Shown here piece after piece: positions 7,650 to 16,314 of a stretch of 64,000 nucleotides of DNA; positions within the stretch are counted from its first letter, which is position 1; every line of letters begins with the position of its first letter. The notes under the pieces were generated by a model. It saw only the letters and a list, made by a program, of their open reading frames with translations, had not been told where the DNA came from and searched no databases. This DNA comes from Bacteroidia bacterium. Lineage in GTDB: Bacteria > Bacteroidota > Bacteroidia > UKL13-3. Position numbers and translations under genes: made by a program. Location of the stretch: NCBI GenBank assembly GCA_018058135.1, contig JAGPCK010000002.1, positions 59,158 through 123,157 on the forward strand, given 5' to 3'.

Positions 7650-8723
7650 ATGAAACATCAAATTCTTATTTTGTTGCTGAGCACAGCCATGCTGCATGCT
7701 TGCAAAAAAGATGATTCCCAAACTCCTGTTAAAACAGAATTTGAACTAACTCAACTGGTTTCGTATACAGATACCACGGGTTCAAACTGGGGTTATGAAA
7801 TAATTGCGACTTCTGATAATAATATGGTGGTTTCATTTATGAATGAAAGTTTGGGAAAAGCACACATTATAAAATACAATACAAATGGCAGTGAATTATG
7901 GCACCTCATACTCAAAGAAAGAATCTATCAAATTTGTGAACTTTCAAACGGTGAACTGATTGGCATTGGACCCTCATCTTACCTGATTAGAATAGCTGCT
8001 AACGGATCTTCTTCGTCTATTTTTACTCCTGTGGAAAAACACAACTCTTACAGTAATATTCTGAAAACATCTGATCAGTTTATCTACCTTATTGGTCATG
8101 ATTTTTTTGATGAATCGTTTATATGCAAGTACGATGAAAACTTCAATTTGGTATGGAAAACCAATTTAAGTTCTGTATACAAAAAATCATTCTCAGTAGA
8201 TAAAAATAATAACCTCATTTTTCAGGATAGTCACACTAACAAACTTTATGTTATGAATCCTGATGGAGCAATCTCCAAGCAAATTAATATATCGGAAAGT
8301 TGTGAATTGAAAATAAACGATATTATATCAGTAGATTCTAACTTGCTGCTTGCTATGGAAGCGGGTAATATAAATTCTGATGTGGCATGCCCTTCTTTAA
8401 TGTCAATTGATTATGATGGTAATGTAAACTGGGAATATACCTTGCCAAACATTCAAACTCCCATATCATTCAATAAAATTATTACCTTTAATAACGCTAT
8501 TTATGCTTGCGGTTCAATCACAGAAACACACTGGTATAGCGACTTATTTATGGCTAAATTTAATTTGTCGGGCCAAATATCAGGTAAAAAGACAATAGGT
8601 ACAGAAATGACAGATGAGAGTTTAAGTACAATGTGCTTGGTGAATAATTGTCTCTTTGCCTGTGGTGGCAGAAATGGCAAATCAAAAGGTGAATCGGTTG
8701 TTTTCAGGCATTGTACAAATTGA
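7650..8723 (+). CDS. Lipoprotein with beta-propeller-like repeats
   Basis: 357 residues. The N-terminus is a lipoprotein signal with lipobox LHAC at residues 15-18 followed by KKDD, so it should be lipid-anchored. The mature part has repeats of the type IIKYNTNGSELW, MSIDYDGNVNWEY and AKFNLSGQ, each about 45-50 residues apart. This is typical of PQQ-like or delta-60-type beta-propellers. It probably has a binding or structural role on the cell surface; no catalytic residues are evident. It is 90 bp after a T9SS cargo gene. Confidence 0.7.
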   Translation: MKHQILILLLSTAMLHACKKDDSQTPVKTEFELTQLVSYTDTTGSNWGYEIIATSDNNMVVSFMNESLGKAHIIKYNTNGSELWHLILKERIYQICELSNGELIGIGPSSYLIRIAANGSSSSIFTPVEKHNSYSNILKTSDQFIYLIGHDFFDESFICKYDENFNLVWKTNLSSVYKKSFSVDKNNNLIFQDSHTNKLYVMNPDGAISKQINISESCELKINDIISVDSNLLLAMEAGNINSDVACPSLMSIDYDGNVNWEYTLPNIQTPISFNKIITFNNAIYACGSITETHWYSDLFMAKFNLSGQISGKKTIGTEMTDESLSTMCLVNNCLFACGGRNGKSKGESVVFRHCTN

Positions 8724-8779
8724 AATAAAAAATCAGCGTGAATTATGTTCCAGGGTTTGAACAGCTATTCTAAAAAGAA

Positions 8780-9295
8780 ATGAAAATAATTTCCATCATC
8801 GTACTACTTTTAAGCGTACTTGTTTCTTTTGGGCAATCTGATAAAAAAGACAGTTCAATCAAGTCAGTATCGGGTTTTCGAAAAAACGGAATTTTCATTG
8901 AAATGCTTGGTAACGGTGGAGCCTATTCACTCAATTACGAGCGAAGAGTTAAAATCGGAAAGTTTTACCTTTGCCCCTCTGTTGGGTACTCTTACCTCAA
9001 TCCACTTTTCTGTTCTGTTAATGGCCGACTCCTGTTTGTAACAGGTACCGGTAAAAAGAATAAATTCGAGATAGGCCCCGGTATAATACGTTTATATGAG
9101 CCTGAAGGCAATGTAGATGTGGCACTCAATCTGAATATAGGCACTCGAAATGAACATGCAAATGGATTTTTTTACAGGGTTAACATGCTTGCATTTTGCG
9201 TAGCAGAAACAGCTTATGACTCTATGACAAGGCAACCTTATCAAAAATTGTCTGTAATGCCGTGGATTGGGGTTAGCTTTGGACAAGCATTCTGA
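8780..9295 (+). CDS. Small exported protein, possible outer-membrane beta-barrel
   Basis: 171 residues with a signal peptide ending SFG-Q at about residue 19. The mature protein alternates polar and hydrophobic residues in strands rich in Gly and Tyr (NYERRV, YLCPSVGYSYL, NIGTR), which suggests a small 8-stranded barrel. The C-terminus ends in GVSFGQAF, with a terminal aromatic residue as is common for outer-membrane proteins. Function unknown. Confidence 0.6.
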   Translation: MKIISIIVLLLSVLVSFGQSDKKDSSIKSVSGFRKNGIFIEMLGNGGAYSLNYERRVKIGKFYLCPSVGYSYLNPLFCSVNGRLLFVTGTGKKNKFEIGPGIIRLYEPEGNVDVALNLNIGTRNEHANGFFYRVNMLAFCVAETAYDSMTRQPYQKLSVMPWIGVSFGQAF

Positions 9296-9459
9296 ATAAG
9301 CTTGTCTTGTCCAACATAATTCGTTGGTGAGGATATAAATCCACTCCCTGCCTCATAGAATAAACTACTTAACAGCCCATTCAAATTACCCGAAAAGGGC
9401 TTAAATTCGTGTAAATACAACCCAAAATAAAACTACCAAATACGCACGTGTATACCTGT

Positions 9460-11472
9460 ATGAAAAATGTACTTTTCATTTTCTTCATTCTTATACTACC
9501 TGCCACAACACGTGCACAAAACCTGGTGCCCAACGGGAGTTTTGAACAATACAGTAGTTGCCCCAACATTGGTTTCTTAAACAGAATTACATCGTGGACT
9601 GGTGTAACCAATCATACGGGAACTCCTGATGGTTTTAATGTTTGTGCTACTCCGGCTGGTGGTGGTGTTCCCATCAACAGTTTCGGGTACCAGCATGCAC
9701 ACTCAGGTGTGGGGTATGCCGGGCAATATGTATATTATAAATTCGGGGAAAGCCACGAGTACCTGAGTGTTGAACTTACTGACAGCATGCAACAGGGCCT
9801 CACCTACCACATTTCATTTTATTATTCACTAAGTAACTACGTTTCCTATACCATCAGCCATTACGGAGTTTACCTGAGTAAAACAAAACCAACAGGTACC
9901 GGAGGCTTCTCTGCCCTACCCTATACTCCTCAATTTGAAACAAGCACTTATTTAACTGATACGGCCGGATGGACGCTGGTTGAATTTGACTATGTAGCTT
10001 CCGGAGGAGAAAAATTTCTGGTGATGGGCAACTTCAGAACAAACTACAGCTCCGATACATTAAGAGTTCCTACCGGCATTACCTTTCCTCTATCCTCAGC
10101 CTACGTTCTTATTGATGATGTGTCAATTGCAGAAGAGAGCTGCAAAGGAATAAAAGGAGCAAACACGGTATGCAGTAAAGACACCCTTACCCTGTTTACC
10201 GCTAATGATTCGGTGTATGGCTGGGCAGATAGTTTGTATCCCGCTACAATTCTTTCAACAGACACCTTCTTAAAAGTGGCCCCCACCTCCAACACAACTT
10301 TTATATTGTACACCGCTTGTGATACTTTTTACCGGCCAATAAAAGTATTTCATGCGCCTCACATCAATGTAGGAAATGATACGGCTGTTTGTGCCCCTAT
10401 ACACTTTACTCTATACTCAAGTGATACTACCGCATCATTTTTATGGAACACCGGTGACACTACGGCACAAATTACCGTAACCCAACCCGGCTTGTACACC
10501 GTGAAAGCAACTACTAATAATAGTACTTGCTCAGCCACTGACTCACTTGTGCTTGATACTTTACCATCCCCATACCTGCAACTGGGTGCACCTAATATTG
10601 AACGTTGTGCAAGTAATCCTGAAATATTCAACCTGAGCGGGAAAGGATACCAACAGATAGTGTGGCAAGACGGAAAGCAGGATAGTGTATACACCGCAAC
10701 CAGCAACGGTATGTATTACGTACAGGTATCCCAGGGACAGTGCAAGTCATACGATAGTGTACAATTGACCTTTCACTCTCCCGTACCACACGGTTTTACT
10801 TCACCATACAATTTGTGTGCAGGAGATACCCTTACACTTGACCTGAGCACAAAAGCACTAACGGCTTTGTGGAATAACAATGTAAATGCACTCACCTATC
10901 AGATTACCACTTCAGGTACCTGGCGGTTTATGTATACGGATAGTTTTTGCACAACAACTGACTCAGTTAGGGTCAATTTCACTCAATTACCCGTTGCCCT
11001 GCTTCCCGCGGATACTGAACTGTGTGAAGGAAGGCAAATTTTACTTTCACCGGCAACTGGCAATTACACTTTTGCCTGGAACACCGGAAGCACGGATTCA
11101 GCTTTGTTGGTGTCAACAGCCGGCACATACTTCGTATGGGTAACGAACAGTTGCGGTACAGCGGTGGATTCTATAGAAATTACTGCTTGCCCGTGCCGAT
11201 TTCAGATACCCAATGTATTTACTCCCGACAATAACCTGCAAAACGATTTGTTCACTCCGGAAGCTGACTGTGTTCCATACAACTACCACCTGACTATTTT
11301 TAACCGCTGGGGTGAAGTAATGTTTGAAAGCACTTCCATAAACAAGAGTTGGGATGGTACAACACACAACAAAAAAGCCAGCGAAGGAATTTATTTTTGG
11401 ATACTGGAATATAAAAGCGGGATAAATGCGGCTACTCAGTCACACAAGGGAACATTAACCTTGCTCAGGTAA
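9460..11472 (+). CDS. T9SS type B sorted surface protein (gliding-motility-associated C-terminal domain)
   Basis: 670 residues from the ATG at 9460; a GTG four codons upstream is possible but would lengthen the signal peptide. The signal peptide ends TRA-Q. The N-terminal part (NLVPNGSFEQY, about 21-210) looks like a carbohydrate-binding or jelly-roll module. It is followed by Ig-like, PKD-like repeats with recurring GLYTVKAT or GTYFVWVT strands. The last 85 residues form a CHU_C, type B sorting domain: IPNVFTPDNN, FNRWGEVMFES, WDGT and SEGIYFWIL. Such proteins are secreted by T9SS and often form adhesins or surface filaments. Confidence 0.88.
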   Translation: MKNVLFIFFILILPATTRAQNLVPNGSFEQYSSCPNIGFLNRITSWTGVTNHTGTPDGFNVCATPAGGGVPINSFGYQHAHSGVGYAGQYVYYKFGESHEYLSVELTDSMQQGLTYHISFYYSLSNYVSYTISHYGVYLSKTKPTGTGGFSALPYTPQFETSTYLTDTAGWTLVEFDYVASGGEKFLVMGNFRTNYSSDTLRVPTGITFPLSSAYVLIDDVSIAEESCKGIKGANTVCSKDTLTLFTANDSVYGWADSLYPATILSTDTFLKVAPTSNTTFILYTACDTFYRPIKVFHAPHINVGNDTAVCAPIHFTLYSSDTTASFLWNTGDTTAQITVTQPGLYTVKATTNNSTCSATDSLVLDTLPSPYLQLGAPNIERCASNPEIFNLSGKGYQQIVWQDGKQDSVYTATSNGMYYVQVSQGQCKSYDSVQLTFHSPVPHGFTSPYNLCAGDTLTLDLSTKALTALWNNNVNALTYQITTSGTWRFMYTDSFCTTTDSVRVNFTQLPVALLPADTELCEGRQILLSPATGNYTFAWNTGSTDSALLVSTAGTYFVWVTNSCGTAVDSIEITACPCRFQIPNVFTPDNNLQNDLFTPEADCVPYNYHLTIFNRWGEVMFESTSINKSWDGTTHNKKASEGIYFWILEYKSGINAATQSHKGTLTLLR

Positions 11473-11476
11473 AAAA

Positions 11477-12205
11477 TTAAAACCGAAATATTTTCTCAGG
11501 AAACAATACAGCCGTTACAATGACAACCAGAATTATATTTATCAAAAAATAAATCATCGTTTGTAAAAACACAATCAGTAAGGCTTTGATCCATCTGACA
11601 GTTTTATTCGGATGTCGAAATGTAAGTCCGTATAGAACTAAAGTTGAAAGTAACATGATTACATTAATGGGAAACTGCTTGTTAAAGGGAATATAAATAA
11701 GCAAAAGGTAGATACAGTTGGCCCAACTAAAAACAAACAGATTAACTATTACATGTTCTGCAAAATTAAACCCTGACTCACGTTTAAAAAGCCATACCGA
11801 AGGAAGGGCGTATACAAAAACAGCCAACAGGTAAACATATTTCTGGTAGGCTTCTACATATTTCGCCACATTCACTTCCTCCCCTGTTGCTGTTTCTACA
11901 GGAGAATAAACTATACTCGATATTGGAAAAAAATAAGTAAACAGCAACACGGCCGTTGTGGTTATCAAAAAAAACAAGAAAGGACTGAAGTAGCTGATAC
12001 GTTTACCTTCCATGTAACCGAAAACAGTATCGTGTGGATGGGTTATGCCTTTGATGTTCTTCAGTATTCCTTTATCTACATGAAAAAGGCTGTGCGGCAA
12101 ATCATGCAACAATGCTTTAATGGAAATACGTTTAACAGTGGTTTTTTGTCCGCAAACAGAACAAAAATTTTCACTTACCAATTGCCCGCAGTTTAAACAG
12201 TGCAT
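11477..12205 (-). CDS. DUF3667 membrane protein with N-terminal zinc ribbon
   Basis: 242 residues from the ATG at 12205. A longer frame up to 12307 is open, but the family normally starts just before the zinc ribbon. C3, C6, C15 and C18 form two CxxC knuckles. The following segment (LHDLPHSLFHVDKG) is characteristic of DUF3667. Four or five hydrophobic segments then cover the rest (about 75-98, 120-140, 152-175, 180-198 and 210-235). The gene is convergent with the T9SS cargo gene, with only four bases between stops. Function of the family is unknown. Confidence 0.82.
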   Translation of the reverse strand: MHCLNCGQLVSENFCSVCGQKTTVKRISIKALLHDLPHSLFHVDKGILKNIKGITHPHDTVFGYMEGKRISYFSPFLFFLITTTAVLLFTYFFPISSIVYSPVETATGEEVNVAKYVEAYQKYVYLLAVFVYALPSVWLFKRESGFNFAEHVIVNLFVFSWANCIYLLLIYIPFNKQFPINVIMLLSTLVLYGLTFRHPNKTVRWIKALLIVFLQTMIYFLINIILVVIVTAVLFPEKIFRF

Positions 12206-12408
12206 AGCGTTTTTATGTGCAATATACTTTTTTACTTTACCAAGGTAAAGTTGTTGGCAAAAAATAATTAAACATTTACTTGAGGTAGTTTTAATATGGC
12301 TCACCAAGTAATTGTGAGCAAATTTCTAAACAACTAAAATGTGCATTTTAAAGAGTGTTTTTAGTGCTTATTTGATGTATTGCTACATAAACACGTAATT
12401 TGCCGCAC

Positions 12409-13266
12409 ATGAATACAACTTTCAGTAATACCGACATAGCTGATTATTACGACCAGACTGAGATACATTACCGCAGAGGCTGGAAACTAAGTGAGAACCT
12501 TGCCTTACATTACGGTTACTGGGACGACAAAACAAGCAATTTATCAGAGGCCTTGCAACGCATGAACGAGCGACTGGCAGAATTGGGTCACATTACTACT
12601 ACTGATTATGTGCTTGACTCGGGCTGTGGCGTAGGAGGATCATCCATCTTTCTTGCCCGCACCATTGGTTGCCGTACCAAAGGCATTACACTCAGCGCAA
12701 AACAGGTAGAGTCGGCCAGCCGTTATGCAAAGGACAGACAAGTAGACCATCTTTGCTCCTTCGAGCAAAAAGATTACACCCAAACCGGTTACCCCGATGC
12801 TACATTTGATGTGGTATGGGCAATTGAAAGCAGTGGTACCGCACCGGATAAAATGGCTTTCATAAACGAGGCCTATCGAATATTAAAACCGGGTGGGCGC
12901 TTGGTAATTGCTGATGTTTACCGCGGCAAAGAGCACATGAGTGAATTGGACAATAAGCGTTTATTAAAAGTACTAAACGGCTGGGCCATGACGGATGTGG
13001 ACACCCCTGATGTATTTAAAAAGAAACTGGAACAAGGCGGATTTCAGCAGGTGAAACACCTCGATATTTCAGCCCATATTCAACGCTCTGCCACACGCAT
13101 CTTTTGGGGAGGTATCAGTATGTTTTTTATTGCCCATATCTACAAACTGTTTAATCCCAAGGTGCGTCATTTTGCACACAACCATTACAAAGCTTTGGTA
13201 TGGCAATACCCTACTTTACGTAAGAAACTATGGGCCTACTGCATGGTTTACGCAGAAAAAAAATAA
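12409..13266 (+). CDS. SAM-dependent methyltransferase (class I, UbiE/tocopherol-type)
   Basis: 285 residues from the ATG at 12409. Motif I is VLDSGCGVGGSS and is followed by KGITLSAKQV (motif I/II region), TFDVVWAIES (motif II) and ILKPGGRLVIADV (motif III). The arrangement is close to gamma-tocopherol, sterol and small-molecule N-methyltransferases. The substrate cannot be named from sequence; the C-terminal 100 residues are variable. The gene is monocistronic, divergent from the DUF3667 gene. Confidence 0.85.
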   Translation: MNTTFSNTDIADYYDQTEIHYRRGWKLSENLALHYGYWDDKTSNLSEALQRMNERLAELGHITTTDYVLDSGCGVGGSSIFLARTIGCRTKGITLSAKQVESASRYAKDRQVDHLCSFEQKDYTQTGYPDATFDVVWAIESSGTAPDKMAFINEAYRILKPGGRLVIADVYRGKEHMSELDNKRLLKVLNGWAMTDVDTPDVFKKKLEQGGFQQVKHLDISAHIQRSATRIFWGGISMFFIAHIYKLFNPKVRHFAHNHYKALVWQYPTLRKKLWAYCMVYAEKK

Positions 13267-13404
13267 ATTCAATCAGCTTTTTGAGAAGGTGCATTTTATT
13301 GCCTGATAAAATGTGCATACCTGTGACAGCGCTCTGATCCTATAGTTTTAATAAGAAAAGGACTTAAGGCAGTTACCTGAAAAGAACGCCCGTTAAAAAC
13401 GGAT

Positions 13405-13536
13405 TTATTTAGCTTTCTTAAAAGGCAGGGGAACGGTAATAGCTCCGCTGTCTGCTTTCTTGTAATCCGACTGCTCTTTCGATTTGACGGTTTGCTTGGC
13501 TTTTTTGCCTTCGCGTTGTTGCTTGTCTTTGCTCAT
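13405..13536 (-). CDS. 43-residue lysine-rich small protein
   Basis: A short frame, ATG at 13536 and TAA at 13405. The product is strongly basic (MSKDKQQREGKKAKQ) and ends in VPLPFKKAK. A perfect -7 box TATCTTTG lies on the same strand at 13548-13541, only four bases before the ATG, which suggests a very short or absent leader. The composition is unlike random translation. Function unknown; a nucleic-acid- or ribosome-associated peptide is possible. Confidence 0.55.
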   Translation of the reverse strand: MSKDKQQREGKKAKQTVKSKEQSDYKKADSGAITVPLPFKKAK

Positions 13537-13540
13537 TTCT

Positions 13541-13548
13541 CAAAGATA
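13541..13548 (-). promoter_or_regulatory. -7 box for the 43-residue protein
   Basis: TATCTTTG on the minus strand, a full match to TAnnTTTG. No TTG at the right distance was found. Because only four bases separate it from the start codon, the transcript would begin at or close to the ATG. Confidence 0.4.
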
Positions 13549-13719
13549 GGCTATTCATATAGCATATGGTGTGATGCTCCGCAACCATCCTCTTACAAAC
13601 AAATGCTTTAGAAAATGCCTTCCCAAAAAAAACATGCAAAATTTCAAAGCAAATGAATTGGCTAAACAAATTACGTATTTACGGCACCAGCATACGTTTT
13701 AAACATAATCCGGATATCC

Positions 13720-13727
13720 TACCTTTG
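13720..13727 (+). promoter_or_regulatory. -7 box for the GNAT gene
   Basis: TACCTTTG, 14 bases before the ATG at 13742. It matches TAnnTTTG; no TTG was seen at the usual spacing. Confidence 0.4.
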
Positions 13728-13741
13728 ACTGCAAATAACAC

Positions 13742-14266
13742 ATGGAACAAGTTACACTTCATACAGCAAGATTGTTGTTGCGACCGGTTGAGCCTGCTGA
13801 TCAGCAGAAAGTATACGAGGGCTTCTCGCACCCTGATGTAACAAGATATTTTGATATTACCTACCCTACTTTTGAATCAACAGCTGTTCAAATGGAGTGG
13901 TATGCCAATAACCGCAAAGAAAATACCGGCTACGCCTGGGTGGTGTGTGATAAGCACAGCAAAGAATTTATGGGTGTATTCAGCCTCTACTACATTAACA
14001 CCAGGCACCAGCGGGCTGAATTGGGATACTGGCTGCTCCCACCGTATTGGAACAAAGGATATGCAACAGAAATTCTGAACGAAATTTTACATCATGCTAA
14101 AACCAGCCTTAACCTGCACCGCATTGCTGCGGAAGTAGAACAGGACAATACTGCCAGCATTGAGCTGTTGAAGAAAATTGGTTTTGAACGAGATGGCACG
14201 CTACGTGATTATGAAATAAAAAACGGGAAGTTTCAGCACCTCGAAATATGGTCCATAATTCTCTAA
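13742..14266 (+). CDS. GNAT N-acetyltransferase, RimJ/RimL-like
   Basis: 174 residues, the usual length for this family. It starts with the typical TARLLLRPVEPAD beta-alpha unit. The acetyl-CoA binding region is LGYWLLPPYWNKGYATE, followed by HRIAAEVEQDNTASIELLKKIGFERDG, in which the NxxSIxLxxKxGF pattern is standard for RimJ/RimL. The substrate may be a ribosomal protein N-terminus or a small molecule. A membrane-protein gene begins 16 bp downstream, so the two may be co-transcribed. Confidence 0.88.
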   Translation: MEQVTLHTARLLLRPVEPADQQKVYEGFSHPDVTRYFDITYPTFESTAVQMEWYANNRKENTGYAWVVCDKHSKEFMGVFSLYYINTRHQRAELGYWLLPPYWNKGYATEILNEILHHAKTSLNLHRIAAEVEQDNTASIELLKKIGFERDGTLRDYEIKNGKFQHLEIWSIIL

Positions 14267-14282
14267 TATAATATCAAACGTT

Positions 14283-14684
14283 TTGTTCAAAAAAATCATT
14301 CCATTTCATACCGCAGCTAAAGGAATATTTATTATTCTAACTATTATGCTCCTGTTCCATATTTTGGTACTTACAGGGTTTATTCCTTTTGATATAGTGT
14401 GGGGTGGCAGATTAAAAAGCAGAGAAGACATGTTGGTTTTTGAAAGTGTTTCGGTTGGCGTTAATTTGTTGATAGTACTTGTAATAGCCGGCCATGCAGG
14501 ATACTTGCCTTTATCTTTTAACAAAAAAATAACCCGAATACTTACATGGCTGATGGCAGGGCTCTTTTTGCTCAATACCATAGGAAATTTAATGGCTGTT
14601 AACCCCATAGAGAAATTTATTTTCACCCCGCTTACCCTATTACTCACGTTACTTTGCTACAGAGTAGCTATGGAGAAAACTTAA
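14283..14684 (+). CDS. Small membrane protein, four predicted TM segments
   Basis: 133 residues using the TTG at 14283; the first ATG (14346) would remove most of the first TM helix, so the TTG is preferred. Hydrophobic segments lie at about 12-35, 58-76, 83-103 and 110-128. It follows the GNAT gene by 16 bp. The family is common but uncharacterised as far as I can tell; there are no catalytic motifs. Confidence 0.6.
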   Translation: MFKKIIPFHTAAKGIFIILTIMLLFHILVLTGFIPFDIVWGGRLKSREDMLVFESVSVGVNLLIVLVIAGHAGYLPLSFNKKITRILTWLMAGLFLLNTIGNLMAVNPIEKFIFTPLTLLLTLLCYRVAMEKT

Positions 14685-14725
14685 AAATAACCCTTTAAAT
14701 ACGAGCAACTTTGAGCAAAGATGCT

Positions 14726-14733
14726 TACATTTG
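14726..14733 (+). promoter_or_regulatory. -7 box for the cold-shock-domain gene
   Basis: TACATTTG fits TAnnTTTG and lies 79 bases before the ATG at 14813, leaving a long leader. A long 5' leader is common for cold-shock genes, where it can act as an RNA thermosensor; here this is only suggested. Confidence 0.4.
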
Positions 14734-14812
14734 CGGTATCTTTATCTTTTTAGCCAAAGTTATTAACCAAAGCAGGAAAGAAAAGCAATGGTAAAACAAT
14801 TAAAAGTAAACA

Positions 14813-15265
14813 ATGGCAAGATCACAAGGAACATTCAGCAAGAAAGAAAAAGAGAAAAAGAGACTGCAGAAAAGAAAAGAAAAAGATGAGCGCAAACAAG
14901 AGCGCAAATTAACAGCCGTTAAAGGGCAAGCCCTCGAAGACATGATGGCTTATGTGGATGAAAACGGAAACATCTCCGACACCCCACCCGACCCTAAGAA
15001 AAAACGTGAGTACGATCAAGAAAGCATTCAGATTGGTGTAGAAAAACAAAAACCGGCCGATCCGAAAGATCTTATACGTAAAGGAAAAGTAACTTTCTTT
15101 AACCAGGCCAAAGCATTTGGATTTATTAAAGATGACGAAACACAGGAAAGTGTTTTTGTTCATGCCAATGCCTTAATTGACCCTATCAAAGACAACGACA
15201 AGGTGCAGTTTGAAGTGGAAAATACCAGCAGAGGAACCAATGCCCTGCGCGTTAAGAAAATCTGA
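14813..15265 (+). CDS. Cold-shock-domain protein with basic N-terminal extension
   Basis: 150 residues. Residues 1-85 are highly charged and begin MARSQGTFSKKEKEKKRLQK, probably a coiled or disordered RNA-binding arm. The C-terminal 65 residues are a cold-shock domain: KGKVTFFNQAKAFGFIKDD contains the RNP1-like KGFGFI equivalent (KAFGFI), and SVFVHANAL is the RNP2-like strand. It should bind single-stranded RNA or DNA as an RNA chaperone. It is larger than the classical CspA of about 70 residues; this extended form is typical of Bacteroidota. Confidence 0.88.
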   Translation: MARSQGTFSKKEKEKKRLQKRKEKDERKQERKLTAVKGQALEDMMAYVDENGNISDTPPDPKKKREYDQESIQIGVEKQKPADPKDLIRKGKVTFFNQAKAFGFIKDDETQESVFVHANALIDPIKDNDKVQFEVENTSRGTNALRVKKI

Positions 15266-15271
15266 TAACAA

Positions 15272-16222
15272 TTACTCCGGTGCTGTCTCTGTAATATAGG
15301 GTTTACCATAATTTATCTTGTAAACTGAGTCAACTCTAACGGGATTTTTACCGTTCCACCATAACTTTTCAATTATTTCAGACCTGAAATCTGAAGTATC
15401 GTTTATTACTTCATAGTGCTCTGTTATGCGTAAAAGAGTATCCCCCAAAGCCAAAGAATCAGAAGGAAAGAGGTAATCTATTCCTCTGTAGAACTCTCCT
15501 CCGTCAACAATATGACCGGTTTGTGACTGATAAATTACGGCATTGTTCCTTAAAAAAAGATAATTGGTCCCGTTCCAGTAACCACATGCAGGGTAACCTG
15601 TATGCACAGCCAGAATTCGGTCTACATCTTTCAGACCTTTATTGGTGTAAAGGGTCATACTGATATCACCACTGTATTTTACATTAATGCTATCCCTCTC
15701 AAGAGGGAAATAAGAATAATTGGCAACAGGAGTAAATTTATACTCATACAAGAGTTTAAAATCTCGCAGCATTTTCAATGAAAACACAAACGATGGGGCC
15801 TGATAACTATCGATATTTACCAGATACACTAACCCATTTTCTTTTACCACCATGCCAGCTAGAAACTGGGAAGGCACATACCCGAAGTAACGCTTACCAT
15901 TCATTGGAAAAGAAACCTTACACCAGTAGCCGTAAACCCTTTTAAATATTGAACGGTGATCTGTTATTTCAACTAAACGAAGCGTATCGGCATACGATGT
16001 TGTTTTGTGCAGCACTTTAGACCTTCCGTCAGGTTTGGCGAGTATACTTACATGTTTAGCCACAGGAAAATAATACCTGCCTTCTTCGAAAGGCAAATCA
16101 GATAAACCCAATCCGTAACACGTGGCTATAGTATCTGCATCACCCTGAGCAAGGCTGATAAAAGACGAAAAAAACAAGAGAATCACTAAGTATGTTCGGG
16201 CGAATGCAAATAGCATATTCAA
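15272..16222 (-). CDS. Exported protein with SH3-like N-terminal region
   Basis: 316 residues. The signal peptide ends SLA-Q at about residue 26. Residues 45-130 (VSILAKPDGRSKVLH, YGYWCKVSF, YFGYVPSQFLAG) resemble a bacterial SH3 domain. The remaining 180 residues are beta-rich and not recognised. It probably acts in the periplasm. The gene is convergent with the cold-shock gene, stops six bases apart. Confidence 0.65.
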   Translation of the reverse strand: MNMLFAFARTYLVILLFFSSFISLAQGDADTIATCYGLGLSDLPFEEGRYYFPVAKHVSILAKPDGRSKVLHKTTSYADTLRLVEITDHRSIFKRVYGYWCKVSFPMNGKRYFGYVPSQFLAGMVVKENGLVYLVNIDSYQAPSFVFSLKMLRDFKLLYEYKFTPVANYSYFPLERDSINVKYSGDISMTLYTNKGLKDVDRILAVHTGYPACGYWNGTNYLFLRNNAVIYQSQTGHIVDGGEFYRGIDYLFPSDSLALGDTLLRITEHYEVINDTSDFRSEIIEKLWWNGKNPVRVDSVYKINYGKPYITETAPE

Positions 16223-16262
16223 ATATAGTTTTATTGTTCAATTTACAATTCGAGTGAATATT

Positions 16263-16292
16263 TTGCTTATCAGACAGGACAACGTATATTTG
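16263..16292 (+). promoter_or_regulatory. Promoter of the DNRLRE cargo gene
   Basis: TTG (16263-16265), 19 bp, then TATATTTG (16285-16292): an exact match to the Bacteroidota housekeeping promoter. The start codon follows 22 bases later. Confidence 0.7.
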
Positions 16293-16314
16293 ATTTAGAA
16301 TAAACAATCAGTAT

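Noticed and set aside
13290..13320. Hairpin GCATTTTAT/ATAAAATGTGC after the methyltransferase gene as a terminator
   Set aside because: The stem has a bulge and no T-tract follows; support is too weak to list it.
13418..13669. 83-codon minus-strand frame
   Set aside because: It overlaps the better supported 43-residue frame in another phase and has no family-like segments.
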